The position numbers and the translations under genes are program-made. This document shows positions 8,216-17,103 of a DNA stretch of 64,000 nt, one piece after another. The stretch covers positions 1,116,001 to 1,180,000 of the forward strand of contig NZ_CP116939.1 in NCBI RefSeq assembly GCF_050219315.1, read 5' to 3'. The stretch is from Megasphaera_A sueciensis. Lineage in GTDB: Bacteria; Bacillota; Negativicutes; Veillonellales; Megasphaeraceae. Numbering within the stretch: position 1 is the stretch's first letter; each line of letters begins with the position of its first letter. The notes under the pieces are model-generated. The model searched no databases, had not been told where the DNA came from, and saw only the letters and a program-made list of their open reading frames with translations.

Positions 8216-8965
8216 ATGTTTTTGTACATATGTGAATTTGTAGGTACATTTATTCTAATTCTTCTCGGCAACGGCGTTGTCGCCAACGTTACGCTGAACA
8301 AATCAAACTTTAAAGGCGGCGGTCTTTGCATGATAACCTGTGCCTGGGGCCTGGCCGTTATGATCCCGGTATACATTTTCGGACCGTTTTCCGGCGGCCA
8401 TTTTAACCCTGCCGTAACTATAGGTCTTGCCGTCGGCGGCCTCTTCCCCTGGAGCATGGTTCCCGGATACCTGATTGCCCAATTCTCCGGAGCCTTTTGC
8501 GGCGCCGCACTCGTTTCAATCCTCTTCCGTGATCAATTCAATGCAACCGAAGGCGATCCCAATGCCAAATTAGGCATTTTCTGCACGCAGCCGGCAGTCC
8601 GCAATATTCCGCTGAACTCCTTAACCGAATTTGTCGGTACCTTTGTACTGCTGTTCTCGATCATGGGTATCTCCAACGCCGCCGGACTGCACCCGACTCA
8701 AGGAATGGGACTTGCCGTCGGCATGGGAAATCTGTACATCTTCGGCATCATCGTTGCCGTCGGTCAATCACTCGGTGGTCTTACGGGATATGCCATCAAC
8801 CCCGCTCGTGACTGGGGCCCTCGCCTTGCCTACACGGTAATGCCGATCCACGGCAAAGGCTGTGCCCACTGGGCAGACTACGCCTTAGTACCTATGATAG
8901 CTCCTATCCTGGGCGGCTCCTTCGGCGTATTGCTCTATGAATTTATTTTCAGCATGGCCAGATAA
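8216..8965 (+). CDS. Aquaglyceroporin, GlpF/PduF-like diol facilitator
   Basis: This 249-residue MIP channel has six predicted membrane helices and two half-helix motifs, HFNPAV (about residue 63) and INPARDWGPR (about 195). The Asp after the second NPAR is typical of glycerol-conducting channels rather than water channels. Linkage to EutS/PduU and PduV genes points to uptake of 1,2-propanediol or glycerol, the likely substrates of the glycyl radical diol dehydratase encoded further right. An AAAGGAGGT site precedes the ATG. Confidence 0.9.
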   Translation: MFLYICEFVGTFILILLGNGVVANVTLNKSNFKGGGLCMITCAWGLAVMIPVYIFGPFSGGHFNPAVTIGLAVGGLFPWSMVPGYLIAQFSGAFCGAALVSILFRDQFNATEGDPNAKLGIFCTQPAVRNIPLNSLTEFVGTFVLLFSIMGISNAAGLHPTQGMGLAVGMGNLYIFGIIVAVGQSLGGLTGYAINPARDWGPRLAYTVMPIHGKGCAHWADYALVPMIAPILGGSFGVLLYEFIFSMAR

Positions 8966-8991
8966 ACGATACTATCCGGTGTATAAAAACG

Positions 8992-9018
8992 GGGCTGTTC
9001 AACGACAGTCCTATTTTT
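8992..9018 (+). terminator. Terminator after the channel gene
   Basis: GGGCTGT (8992-8998) pairs with ACAGTCC (9005-9011), one G-U pair, and TATTTTTA follows. It closes the EutS-PduV-GlpF operon. Confidence 0.6.
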
Positions 9019-9088
9019 ATTTGAAAAAATACGATATATACGAAGAAAAAATCTGCCTCTCTCCCGGTATATAGCGAAAATATAAAAA

Positions 9089-9128
9089 TAGACCTATTGG
9101 TCTATTTACAAAACAGACCGATAGGTCT
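9089..9128. promoter_or_regulatory. Tandem TetR-family operators
   Basis: Two near-palindromes, TAGACCTATTGGTCTA (9089-9104) and AGACCGATAGGTCT (9115-9128), have centres about 25 bp apart, directly upstream of a TetR gene. They resemble the LmrA/QacR-type boxes (TAGACC...GGTCTA), so autorepression of the downstream pair is likely. Confidence 0.75.
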
Positions 9129-9170
9129 ATAATGAAAAAATCAACAAATAACCAGGAGGGATAGAGGCCC

Positions 9171-9752
9171 GTGAAAAAAGGAGAACAGTCGAAAAACCAT
9201 TTGATCGTCTGTGCCGCAAAATTATTTTGGCGCAGCGGATACCATGCGACAGGGATAAGCGAAATATTAAAGGAAGCGGCCTTACCTAAAGGCTCCTTTT
9301 ACTTCTATTTTAAAAGCAAGAAAGATATCGCAGCTGCCTGTATTACTTATTATGAACAAACCGTCACCGCCACATTACAGGAATTCGCTAACAACACGGC
9401 GTGGGATGTCTTTATCAAAAAAATATATGATTATATGATCGACGCTGCACGGGACGGCTCTCATTACGGCTGCCCGTTTGCTGTTGTAGGAATAGAACTG
9501 GCTATGGCGGAACCAGAAATCGCCCAACACTATGCAGCAGCACTGAAACGATTGAAAAACGTATTTACCGCGGTCATCATGAACTCCGGCATATCGGAAG
9601 AAACAGCGGTAAAAGTTGCAGATATACTCTTTACCATGTATGAAGGCCGGCTCCTGCTGTTCCGAATCAGCGGAGACTGCCAGCAATTTGAAAAAATGCG
9701 GCAAGACCTGCAAGATATTTTTAAACTGCTGACGACAGCAATTGGTAAATAG
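9171..9752 (+). CDS. TetR-family repressor (LmrA/YxaF-like)
   Basis: This 193-residue protein has an N-terminal TetR helix-turn-helix (GYHATGISEILKEAALPKGS, then FYFYFKSK) and a C-terminal ligand-binding domain of the LmrA/YxaF type. The start is a GTG with AGGAGGG upstream. Two palindromic operators lie 40-80 bp before it, indicating self-control. It is followed after 16 bp by a QueG-like iron-sulfur protein gene, which it presumably co-regulates. The inducer is unknown. Confidence 0.88.
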   Translation: MKKGEQSKNHLIVCAAKLFWRSGYHATGISEILKEAALPKGSFYFYFKSKKDIAAACITYYEQTVTATLQEFANNTAWDVFIKKIYDYMIDAARDGSHYGCPFAVVGIELAMAEPEIAQHYAAALKRLKNVFTAVIMNSGISEETAVKVADILFTMYEGRLLLFRISGDCQQFEKMRQDLQDIFKLLTTAIGK

Positions 9753-9768
9753 GAAAAGGGGCGATCCT

Positions 9769-10731
9769 ATGTTGAATCAAATTCTTTCAGAAAAAATCCA
9801 TCAGACGGCATTAGCGTGTGGCTATGATGGGTGTGGTATCATTCCTATCGAAGCGATGACGGGGTACAAAATGCGTATAGAGGAACGAATGGAAAAAATC
9901 CCGGAAAGCAAAAAGGTATATGGTTTTTATAACGCCTTTACCCGGCTTCGGGAGTTGCATCCTTGGGCCAAGTCGGTTGTTATCTGTACCATCTGGTTAG
10001 GAAAATACACCTATCTCAAGTCCCTGCAGGGAAAATACGCCAAAGCATTTATGTTGTCCCCGGATACCGTTCCGGAAAGTCCGGCACATCAGAAAAAATT
10101 GCAATTCGAGACATGGCTGCAGGAACAGCATATCCATTTTGAAGGCGGAGAAAAGGGTGCTCCGGCCCGCATTATGCCTTTACGTCATGCAGCCGTCGCA
10201 GCCGGTCTGGGAATTTTTCGAAAAAATAATTTCTTTTATGGGGAAAAAGGCTCGTACTATATGCTGGAAGGCTATCTGATCGACCAGGAAGGTGAATATA
10301 TTCATACACCCACTATCAAACCGTGTGCCGAACAATGTACCCTTTGCCGTCAGGCATGTCCCACAAAATCCTTGTCTGAACCGTATACGATGAATCCTCT
10401 TACCTGCGTATCGTTCCTAACGACATTCGGCGGCGGCATAGTTCCCGATACGCTCGAGGAAAAAGACCTCGGATCTTGGATATGCGGCTGTGACGCTTGT
10501 CAGGATGCCTGTCCGTACAACAGCCGGCATGACTGGAGCCGGGGCGAAGATTTCTACGGACTGAAGGATATAGAAGACCTGCTGAAACCGCAGCATATTG
10601 TAACCGCTTCGGACGAAGAACTGTGTACTACGGTAATTCCCAAAACAGACGTTCATATTCCTCCGGAAAAAGTAACGATCTTGCGAATCTGTGCCGCACG
10701 CGCGATCCGTAATGAGGGTATCAAAAAATAA
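9769..10731 (+). CDS. QueG-like double [4Fe-4S] protein
   Basis: This 320-residue protein resembles epoxyqueuosine reductase in overall plan. A N-terminal cobalamin/reductase-like half is followed by two cluster motifs of CxxCxxxCP form, CTLCRQACPTK and CDACQDACPYN. The chosen start is the ATG at 9769, which follows AGGAAAAGGGG. True QueG acts in tRNA queuosine synthesis. Homologues paired with a TetR regulator are common in anaerobes and may be reductases of other substrates, so a queuosine role is not claimed. It forms a two-gene unit with the TetR gene. Confidence 0.75.
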   Translation: MLNQILSEKIHQTALACGYDGCGIIPIEAMTGYKMRIEERMEKIPESKKVYGFYNAFTRLRELHPWAKSVVICTIWLGKYTYLKSLQGKYAKAFMLSPDTVPESPAHQKKLQFETWLQEQHIHFEGGEKGAPARIMPLRHAAVAAGLGIFRKNNFFYGEKGSYYMLEGYLIDQEGEYIHTPTIKPCAEQCTLCRQACPTKSLSEPYTMNPLTCVSFLTTFGGGIVPDTLEEKDLGSWICGCDACQDACPYNSRHDWSRGEDFYGLKDIEDLLKPQHIVTASDEELCTTVIPKTDVHIPPEKVTILRICAARAIRNEGIKK

Positions 10732-10776
10732 TAGGACAAAAAATCTGCTTATTCGGCAACCTAGCGCGCGTCCGTA

Positions 10777-10825
10777 AAAAAGACGACCACGCAGAAACCT
10801 TTCCGCTTCTGCATGGTCGTCTTTT
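10777..10825. terminator. Strong bidirectional terminator
   Basis: AAAGACGACCACGCAGAA (near 10779-10796) pairs with TTCTGCATGGTCGTCTTT (10807-10824) with A and T runs at either end. It ends the TetR/QueG-like unit and the oppositely transcribed metal-binding protein gene. Confidence 0.85.
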
Positions 10826-10934
10826 GGTGCGTCCTCCTATTCCTTGAAAAAGGTACGCTGTTTTCTCCCGTCAAGAGAGCCTGGGCAGCACCTACAAGTC
10901 GGATGTATCCCAACAGTCATCTCCCTGACAGGGG

Positions 10935-11843
10935 TTATTGCAGGCTGCTGTAAATTTCATCCAAGTTTTCTTTCATCCGGTCGAGATAGGAGGCACCGCC
11001 TTCACTGGCTTCCATCGTGTGTATCTGCTTGACCGAGGCGCCTACTTCGTCAGCCAGGGTTTGTGAGGTTTTCGGGCTGACCATGTCTTCGACAAAAATA
11101 GTTTTTACATGGTGCTGACGGCAATATTCCGTCAAACGGACCAGTTGCTGCGTACTCGGTTCTCCATCGGCAAATACGGATTCAACACTGTTTTGCTGCA
11201 GTCCCATATCACGGCACAAATAGGCAAACGCGGCGTGCCCCGTGACAAATTGCTTGTTTGGCAGGGCTTGGAATTTACGAGCATATTCCTCCTCCAGCTG
11301 CTGCAGCTGTGCCGTATAGTCCGTTGCATTCGTTTGGTAGAAATCCGCATTGTCAGGATCCGCTTCTGCCAGTGCATCGGCAATATTTTTCACTTCGATC
11401 TGCGCATTTTCGAGGCTCAGCCAGGAATGGGGATCATATTGGCCGTGTTCTTGTATTTCCTCTGTATCGGTCAATGAGATCGGTCTAATTCCCTTAGATG
11501 CCTCCACTATGATCAAGTTCTTATTTCCGGCGCTTTGCACCGCTTTTTCTACCCAAGGTTCCATTCCCAGACCATTGTATACAAACAAGCGGGCCGTCCC
11601 CAATTGTTTTACTGTTTGTATCGTAGGTTCAAACCCATGCGGTTCGGTTCCATCGGGAATCATAGTGACGATTTCGACTTTGTCTTTGCCTACGGCATGT
11701 ACAAATTCCCGCATCGCATCAAACGTGACCGCCACCTTCACTTTGGAAGAAGACGTTTCTTCCGGTATTTTATCGGTACTGCAAGCCGTCAGCAGCCCGA
11801 CTGCCAATAGTGCACTGATAACCAGTACGATCCATTTTCTCAT
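10935..11843 (-). CDS. Zinc/manganese ABC transporter substrate-binding lipoprotein (ZnuA-like)
   Basis: This 302-residue protein starts at the ATG behind AAGGAGG. A lipoprotein signal with lipobox LLTAC anchors it to the membrane. The body is a cluster A-1 (ZnuA/AdcA/TroA) binding protein: conserved HGFEPT supplies a metal-binding His, YDPHSW a second, and VTGHAAFAYL a third, with a C-terminal Asp/Glu region. No long His-rich loop is present. No permease or ATPase gene neighbours it, so it is an orphan binding protein. Two palindromes upstream suggest control by a metal-sensing repressor. Confidence 0.85.
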   Translation of the reverse strand: MRKWIVLVISALLAVGLLTACSTDKIPEETSSSKVKVAVTFDAMREFVHAVGKDKVEIVTMIPDGTEPHGFEPTIQTVKQLGTARLFVYNGLGMEPWVEKAVQSAGNKNLIIVEASKGIRPISLTDTEEIQEHGQYDPHSWLSLENAQIEVKNIADALAEADPDNADFYQTNATDYTAQLQQLEEEYARKFQALPNKQFVTGHAAFAYLCRDMGLQQNSVESVFADGEPSTQQLVRLTEYCRQHHVKTIFVEDMVSPKTSQTLADEVGASVKQIHTMEASEGGASYLDRMKENLDEIYSSLQ

Positions 11844-11868
11844 TACTATGTACCTCCTTGATCTTAAT

Positions 11869-11953
11869 TGCAAATAATTTGCATTCGCAATATAAGAGTC
11901 ATTTTAGCATGAAATCAAAAAATCGTCAACTAGATGCAAACGTTTTGCATCTA
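11869..11953 (-). promoter_or_regulatory. Palindromic TGCAAA...TTTGCA operators
   Basis: TGCAAATAATTTGCA (11869-11883) and a 23-bp near-perfect palindrome TAGATGCAAA...TTTGCATCTA (11931-11953) share the TGCAAA half-site. They lie just upstream of the metal-binding lipoprotein gene and are good candidates for a Zur/Fur-type or similar metalloregulator. The regulator is not in the window. Confidence 0.65.
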
Positions 11954-12030
11954 ATATGTCCTCTCTGCCAGGAAGCTTTTGTCATCTGATATATTTTATT
12001 TTTGATTTCTTCCTTCAACACCTGCGCCAT
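11926..12030 (-). pseudogene. Truncated TetR-family regulator N-terminus
   Basis: A 34-codon frame starts at 12030 with MAQVLKEEIKNKIY, which resembles the first residues of TetR-family proteins (MAQVLKEEIR...), then departs into unrelated sequence that runs over the metal operator and stops. A 14-bp palindrome TGAACTTAAGTTCA (12065-12078) lies just upstream, where a TetR repressor would self-regulate; it also fits a GAAC-N4-GTTC LexA-type box. Probably the stump of a deleted regulator gene. Confidence 0.4.
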
Positions 12031-12064
12031 CTGTCTGTTTCCTTTCCCTAAAGGAGTATAATAC

Positions 12065-12078
12065 TGAACTTAAGTTCA
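12065..12078. promoter_or_regulatory. 14-bp palindrome TGAACTTAAGTTCA
   Basis: A perfect palindrome lies 35 bp before a truncated TetR-like start. It matches the Gram-positive SOS box core GAAC-N4-GTTC as well as a generic TetR operator, and with no intact gene behind it the choice is open. Confidence 0.4.
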
Positions 12079-12147
12079 ATTATAATACAAAAACAAGTAC
12101 GGCAAGTCTCCTAAAAAACAACGTCCCCTCCATGATGGAGAAACAAA

Positions 12148-12197
12148 AACACGCCGAAGCACGGCAGCTGATGAAAGCCGCCGTGCCTCGGTGTGTT
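12148..12197 (-). terminator. Terminator after livJ
   Basis: AACACGCCGAAGCACGGC (12148-12165) pairs imperfectly with GCCGTGCCTCGGTGTGTT (12180-12197). On the minus strand a T-run follows. It ends the branched-chain amino acid transporter cluster. Confidence 0.75.
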
Positions 12198-12224
12198 AAG
12201 CCTATTTACTATCTACTGCTTCAC

Positions 12225-13400
12225 TCAAGGTGCAATTTTAGTTACAAATGCTTGCTGTCCGCCTTTAAAGGTCAGGATGACCGCTGATTTAACGGGATCA
12301 TGGAATTCGTTAAAGGTGATTTTGCCGCTTACTACATCAAAATCTTTTATCTTGCCTAAGGCTTCTCTTACTTTATCTTTATCAATGCTGTTGGCATCTT
12401 TGATTGCTTTCGCAACGATCATGACGCTGTCATAAGCTAGCGCTGCCGGTGCATCGGCTTTTTGATTGTATGCTTTTTGGTAATTGGCAACAAAAGTTTT
12501 TACCTTTTCCGACGTATCATCGGCTGAATAATGATTGGCAAAGTAGCAGTTTTCCAAATTAGCCGCACCTGCTATTTCCGCTAATTTAGAACTATCCCAA
12601 CCATCCCCGCCGACGATCGGCTGTGTAATCCCCATTTCACGGGCCTGTTTGATGATCATCCCGACTTCCTGGTAATAGCCCGGTACGAAGATGACATCCG
12701 GATTAGCCGCTTTGATTTTCGTCAAAGCCGCTTTGAAATCCGTATCCTTTTGCAAATAGGCTTCTGACGCTACCACGTTGCCGCCCGATTTCTGGAATTC
12801 TTCTACGAAGAACTTCTGCAGCCCCTTCGAATAATCGCTGGAATTGTCTACATATACAGCGGCGGTTTTAGCATGCAGCTGGTTGGTGACAAAGGTCGCC
12901 ATGACTTTCCCCTGGAAGGTATCGATAAAGGCAGCGCGGAAGACATAGGGACGGACCTGTTTCGTTGCCGGATCCACCGTGATATCGGGATTCGTGCCAA
13001 ACGGCGTCAACAGCGGTATTTTTTCCTTATCCGCCGTACTGACACACGCCAGAACACCGCTGGAAGTATCCGGTCCGACAATCAGATCGACCTTGTCATC
13101 CAGTAATTTCTGCATGGCATTGGCTGCTTCCGTTGCTTCACTGCGGTTATCCGCAAAATCGACTTCTACTTTTTTTCCCAAAAGACCGCCGTTGTCATTG
13201 ATTTCCTTAACAGCCATTTCAATGCCGTTTTTGGCGGATGCCCCGTACGATGCGCTGTTGCCTGTAAGTTCAAGATTGGCTCCCAGTTTGATCGTATCTG
13301 CTTTGTTCCCCTCTGAACCGCCGCATCCGGTCAGTATGGCCGCCATAGATAAGATGGTTATTGCGGTCAATACACACTTGCTCAATGTAAATTTTTTCAT
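12225..13400 (-). CDS. livJ: Branched-chain amino acid ABC transporter, binding lipoprotein
   Basis: This 391-residue protein has a lipoprotein signal (lipobox ILTGC, Cys about 26) followed by a type-I periplasmic binding fold. The body carries TIKLGANLELTGNSASYG, NGIEMAVKEIN and NNDGGLLGKKVE-like elements typical of LivJ/LivK. It should deliver leucine, isoleucine or valine to the LivHMGF translocator. The gene lies last in the minus-strand cluster, 165 bp after livF, with its own GGGGGAGG-type ribosome binding site. It may be transcribed with the others or from its own promoter. Confidence 0.92.
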   Translation of the reverse strand: MKKFTLSKCVLTAITILSMAAILTGCGGSEGNKADTIKLGANLELTGNSASYGASAKNGIEMAVKEINDNGGLLGKKVEVDFADNRSEATEAANAMQKLLDDKVDLIVGPDTSSGVLACVSTADKEKIPLLTPFGTNPDITVDPATKQVRPYVFRAAFIDTFQGKVMATFVTNQLHAKTAAVYVDNSSDYSKGLQKFFVEEFQKSGGNVVASEAYLQKDTDFKAALTKIKAANPDVIFVPGYYQEVGMIIKQAREMGITQPIVGGDGWDSSKLAEIAGAANLENCYFANHYSADDTSEKVKTFVANYQKAYNQKADAPAALAYDSVMIVAKAIKDANSIDKDKVREALGKIKDFDVVSGKITFNEFHDPVKSAVILTFKGGQQAFVTKIAP

Positions 13401-13564
13401 GCTCGTTCCTCCCCCGTATAGGTCCTCTGCATATGCCTTTGAAGGCTCATCCCAGAGAAAAAATATAATAATGTAGTATTACATGAATACCCTTGCCATG
13501 AAAAAACATAAAAATCACCAATCACACCCGCAATCCCTTGGAAAACGCAAGGAACAGGCTGCTA

Positions 13565-14275
13565 TCATCCGCCTAGATAGGCTTTTTTTACATCTTCGCT
13601 TTCCGATAAGGCCCGCGCATCCCCTTGCAGCGATATGGTTCCGGTTTCCAGCACATAGGCATAGTCGGAAATAGACAATGCCATGCGGGCATTCTGTTCC
13701 ACCAGCAGGACCGTAGTACCGATCTCGTGAATCTCCTTGATAATCGTAAAGATTTCCTTTACCAGCAGAGGTGCCAGCCCCATGGAGGGTTCATCGAGCA
13801 GAAGAAGCTTAGGTTTGCTCATGAGCGCCCGGCCCATGGCCAGCATCTGCTGTTCCCCGCCTGACAGCGTCCCGGCCATTTGAAACATGCGTTCCTTCAA
13901 GCGGGGAAAATGTTCATATACCGTTTGGAGCGTTGCCGCCACTTCTTTTTTATCCTTGCGGGTAAACGCTCCCATTTCCAAATTTTCGCTGACTGTCATA
14001 TTCGCAAAGATCCGCCGTCCTTCGGGACAATGGGAAATCCCGCTGCAGACAATATATTCTGCACTTTTTTTTTGGAGCGGTTTGTCAAAAAACGTAATTC
14101 CTCCCGTTTTAGACCGAAGGAGTCCGGAAATCGTGCGCAGCGTCGTCGTTTTGCCGGCACCGTTTGCCCCGATGAGGCTGACGATTTGTCCTTCTTCCAC
14201 AGACAGCGTAATTCCTTTAAGCGCATGAATAGCGCCATAGTATACATTAATATCCTCCAACTGCAACATCGGCAT
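13565..14275 (-). CDS. livF: Branched-chain amino acid ABC transporter ATPase LivF
   Basis: This 236-residue ATPase starts at the ATG after GGAGGTG. It has Walker A GANGAGKTT, signature LSGGEQQ and Walker B LLLDEPSMGLAP, and it has the compact length and the LVEQNA switch of LivF. It pairs with LivG to power the LivHM permease. It is separated by only 4 bp from the end of livG, so the two are co-translated. Confidence 0.94.
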   Translation of the reverse strand: MPMLQLEDINVYYGAIHALKGITLSVEEGQIVSLIGANGAGKTTTLRTISGLLRSKTGGITFFDKPLQKKSAEYIVCSGISHCPEGRRIFANMTVSENLEMGAFTRKDKKEVAATLQTVYEHFPRLKERMFQMAGTLSGGEQQMLAMGRALMSKPKLLLLDEPSMGLAPLLVKEIFTIIKEIHEIGTTVLLVEQNARMALSISDYAYVLETGTISLQGDARALSESEDVKKAYLGG

Positions 14276-14279
14276 GCGA

Positions 14280-15050
14280 CTACACCTCCTCTCCCAAATA
14301 CGCTTTAATGACCTCTGTATTGGACTTGATTTCATCCGGAGTCCCATGGGCCAGCATTTTGCCGAATTCCAGCACGTAAATACGTTCACAAATGCCCATG
14401 ACCAGAGACATATCATGCTCGATCAAAAGGATCGTCAAGGCAAACGTTTTTCGGATCCAGCGGATCATATCCATCAATTCCTTGGTTTCCTGCGGATTCA
14501 TCCCGGCCGCCGGTTCATCGAGCAGCAGTAATTTGGGCTGCACCGCCAGTGCCCGGGCGATTTCCAGTCGCCGCTGCTGGCCATACGGAAGGTTGGAGGC
14601 CAGCTCATCCCTTTTATCGGTCAAATTAAAAATAGAAAGCAAATCTAATGCTTTTTTTTCCACTAATTCTTCTTCCGACCCATATCGGCCGATACGCAGA
14701 ATCGCTTCGGGCAGCGTGTACTTGATATGGTAATGATAGGCAATTTTTACATTGTCGAGTACCGTCAGCTTATCAAATAACCGGATATTCTGGAATGTCC
14801 GGGCGATTCCCAGTTTGGTAATTTTATACGGTTTCAACCCGACGAGACTGTTGCCGTCAAACGTAATGGTTCCCGTCGTCGGAGTATACACGCCGGTCAG
14901 CAGATTGAAAGCCGTCGTTTTTCCGGCTCCGTTCGGTCCGATCAAACCGACCAGCTCTCCCGAATGTAAATAGATATTAAAATCCTGAACAGCCTTAATA
15001 CCGCCGAACGATTTCGACAAATTACTTGTTTTCAGCAACGGTTCCATCAT
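14280..15050 (-). CDS. livG: Branched-chain amino acid ABC transporter ATPase LivG
   Basis: This 256-residue ATPase has Walker A GPNGAGKTT, a YGQQRRLEIARAL signature segment, Walker B LLLDEPAAGMNP and the LIEHDM switch. The longer insert and IARTFQNIRLF are typical of LivG rather than LivF. The start (ATGATG after GGGAGGG) lies inside the end of livM, a 29-bp overlap that points to translational coupling in the liv operon. Confidence 0.94.
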   Translation of the reverse strand: MMEPLLKTSNLSKSFGGIKAVQDFNIYLHSGELVGLIGPNGAGKTTAFNLLTGVYTPTTGTITFDGNSLVGLKPYKITKLGIARTFQNIRLFDKLTVLDNVKIAYHYHIKYTLPEAILRIGRYGSEEELVEKKALDLLSIFNLTDKRDELASNLPYGQQRRLEIARALAVQPKLLLLDEPAAGMNPQETKELMDMIRWIRKTFALTILLIEHDMSLVMGICERIYVLEFGKMLAHGTPDEIKSNTEVIKAYLGEEV

Positions 15051-15999
15051 GCTTCCCTCCCTTTTTAAACCTGCCTAGAATAACGCTGACCAACTCTTTA
15101 TCCCCGCATATGCCATTCGGGCGATACAGCATGAGTATGATCAGGAGCAGGGCGTAGACGATCATGCGATATTCCGGATAGCTCTGCATGGCCGCTGCAA
15201 TAAACGTCAAAATAACAGCCCCGATGATAGAACCGGACAAACTCCCCAAGCCCCCCAGCACGACCATGGTCATGATATCGAAGGACCGCATAAAGGTAAA
15301 ACTGGACGGATGGGCGATGCCGAAATAATGAGAAAATAAACCGCCTGCCAAACCGGCAAAGATAGAGGCAACCGTAAAAGCAAATACCTTGAACTCCGTC
15401 GTATTGATTCCCATAGCCGAGGCGGCAATATCATTTTCCCGGACCGATAAACAGGCCCGCCCTTGATTGGAGTTAATGATATTCTTCAGCACGAAAAGTG
15501 TCACGATCATGCAGAAAAACAACCAAGTAAAGGTCGTTTCCGTCGGGATCCCCGACATCCCCGACGCACCGCCGACCTGCGGGATGTTGAGAATCGTGAT
15601 CCGGATGATTTCCCCCATCCCCAGGGTGGCAATCGCCAGATAATCGCCCTGCAAATGAAGTGTCGGCACGCCGATGCAAAATCCCAGCACGCCGGCCGCT
15701 GCCGCCCCGGCAAGGATACTGCAGATAAAGGGCAAATGAAAGAACATCGTGCACACAGCGGACACATAGGCACCCACCGCCATAAAGCCGGCATGTCCCA
15801 GAGAAAACTGGCCCGTTACGCCGTTGATCAGATTGAGGCTGGAGGCCAGAATAATATTCAGGCAGATAACGGCAATATTCAGCCGCCAAAACGAACTCAA
15901 TATCCGTTCAGAAATCAAGAATTGGAATGCCGCAAAAACAACAAAAGAAATAAGGAGAAATATCGCATCTTGTTTACGTAGTCTTTTTATCATTATCAT
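15022..15999 (-). CDS. livM: Branched-chain amino acid permease LivM
   Basis: This 325-residue membrane protein has about 8-9 hydrophobic helices and the family signature segments NLINGVTGQFSLGHAGFMAVGAY and GLGSLSGSIIGAV. It forms the translocation pore with LivH. It starts 3 bp after the livH stop (ATGATAATG) and overlaps livG. The gene order livH-livM-livG-livF is the standard arrangement. Confidence 0.94.
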   Translation of the reverse strand: MIMIKRLRKQDAIFLLISFVVFAAFQFLISERILSSFWRLNIAVICLNIILASSLNLINGVTGQFSLGHAGFMAVGAYVSAVCTMFFHLPFICSILAGAAAAGVLGFCIGVPTLHLQGDYLAIATLGMGEIIRITILNIPQVGGASGMSGIPTETTFTWLFFCMIVTLFVLKNIINSNQGRACLSVRENDIAASAMGINTTEFKVFAFTVASIFAGLAGGLFSHYFGIAHPSSFTFMRSFDIMTMVVLGGLGSLSGSIIGAVILTFIAAAMQSYPEYRMIVYALLLIILMLYRPNGICGDKELVSVILGRFKKGGKHDGTVAENK

Positions 16000-16002
16000 C
16001 GC

Positions 16003-16899
16003 CTACACTTTCTCGTGTTCATTTTTGCCCAAGAGGCCTGTCGGCTTAATAAGTAAAATGATAATTAAAATAGCAAATGCCGCAGCATCGCGGAAGGTAG
16101 AAGAAATAAAACCGCTGATCAGCGCCTCGACAATACCCAGGATAAGACCGCCGGCCATGGCCCCGGGAATAATGCCGATCCCGCCGAGCACCGCCGCAAT
16201 GAAGGCCTTCATCCCCGGCATGATGCCCATAAGCGGTTCGATGGAGTTATAATAAATACCGACCAGCACACCGGCGGCACCGGCCAAACTGGAACCCACA
16301 AAAAACGTAAAGGAAATCGTCTTATCTACATTGATACCCATCAGCTGTGCCGCATCGGGGTCATAAGAGACCGCTCTCATGGCTTTTCCCATTTTGGTAC
16401 GGTTCACCACATACGTTAATAAGATCATCAAGATAATGGATACCACTAAAATAACCAGCTGCTGAAAGGATACGATCAATCCGCCGACCGTATAAATCGT
16501 CTCCGGCAAAAGCGGCGGAAACGTCCGCGGCTGCGGAGTCAGTACCAGCATGGTCGTATACTCCAAAAATAAACTGACCCCGATAGCCGTCGTCAAAATG
16601 GCTATTTTAGGACTGTGCCGCAGCGGCTTATAGGCCAATCGCTCTACGGCCATCCCCAAAATACCCGTAACCACCATTGCCAGCAATATGGATGGAAAAA
16701 ACGGCAGCCTAACAGCTGTCGCAGCAAAAAATCCAACATAGGCCCCCACCATATACACATCGCCATGCGCAAAATTGATCAATTTCATAATCCCGTATAC
16801 CATCGTATACCCCAAGGCAATCAACGCATATATACTCCCCAGTGATATTCCGTTGATAAGCTGTTGTATAAATTGCAAAAACAACGTATCGCCCAACAT
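16003..16899 (-). CDS. livH: Branched-chain amino acid permease LivH
   Basis: This 298-residue membrane protein begins MLGDTLFLQFIQQLINGIS, followed by the LivH hallmark GSIYALIALGYTMVYGIMK and, later, FIAAVLGGIGIIPGAMAGG. The start chosen is the ATG at 16899 behind GAGAGGGG; a longer in-frame extension lacks a binding site and family similarity. It is the first gene of the liv permease/ATPase block. The P-II gene lies about 200 bp upstream on the same strand. Confidence 0.93.
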   Translation of the reverse strand: MLGDTLFLQFIQQLINGISLGSIYALIALGYTMVYGIMKLINFAHGDVYMVGAYVGFFAATAVRLPFFPSILLAMVVTGILGMAVERLAYKPLRHSPKIAILTTAIGVSLFLEYTTMLVLTPQPRTFPPLLPETIYTVGGLIVSFQQLVILVVSIILMILLTYVVNRTKMGKAMRAVSYDPDAAQLMGINVDKTISFTFFVGSSLAGAAGVLVGIYYNSIEPLMGIMPGMKAFIAAVLGGIGIIPGAMAGGLILGIVEALISGFISSTFRDAAAFAILIIILLIKPTGLLGKNEHEKV

Positions 16900-17103
16900 A
16901 ATCGCCCCTCTCCGAATCCCCTCAATCTCTATCGGTATATGCAATACGCCATACCGTATGCTTCTTCCATGCAAAGGCTGCCTTCTTCTTTCCTATGTGA
17001 GAAATCCATATGGCCGGACACTCTGTTTTTTACATTTTTCCAATACGATTGTACAATCACACAAACCGCCCCCGACGGCTGCCACACGCCGCTGCTTTTC
17101 TGC

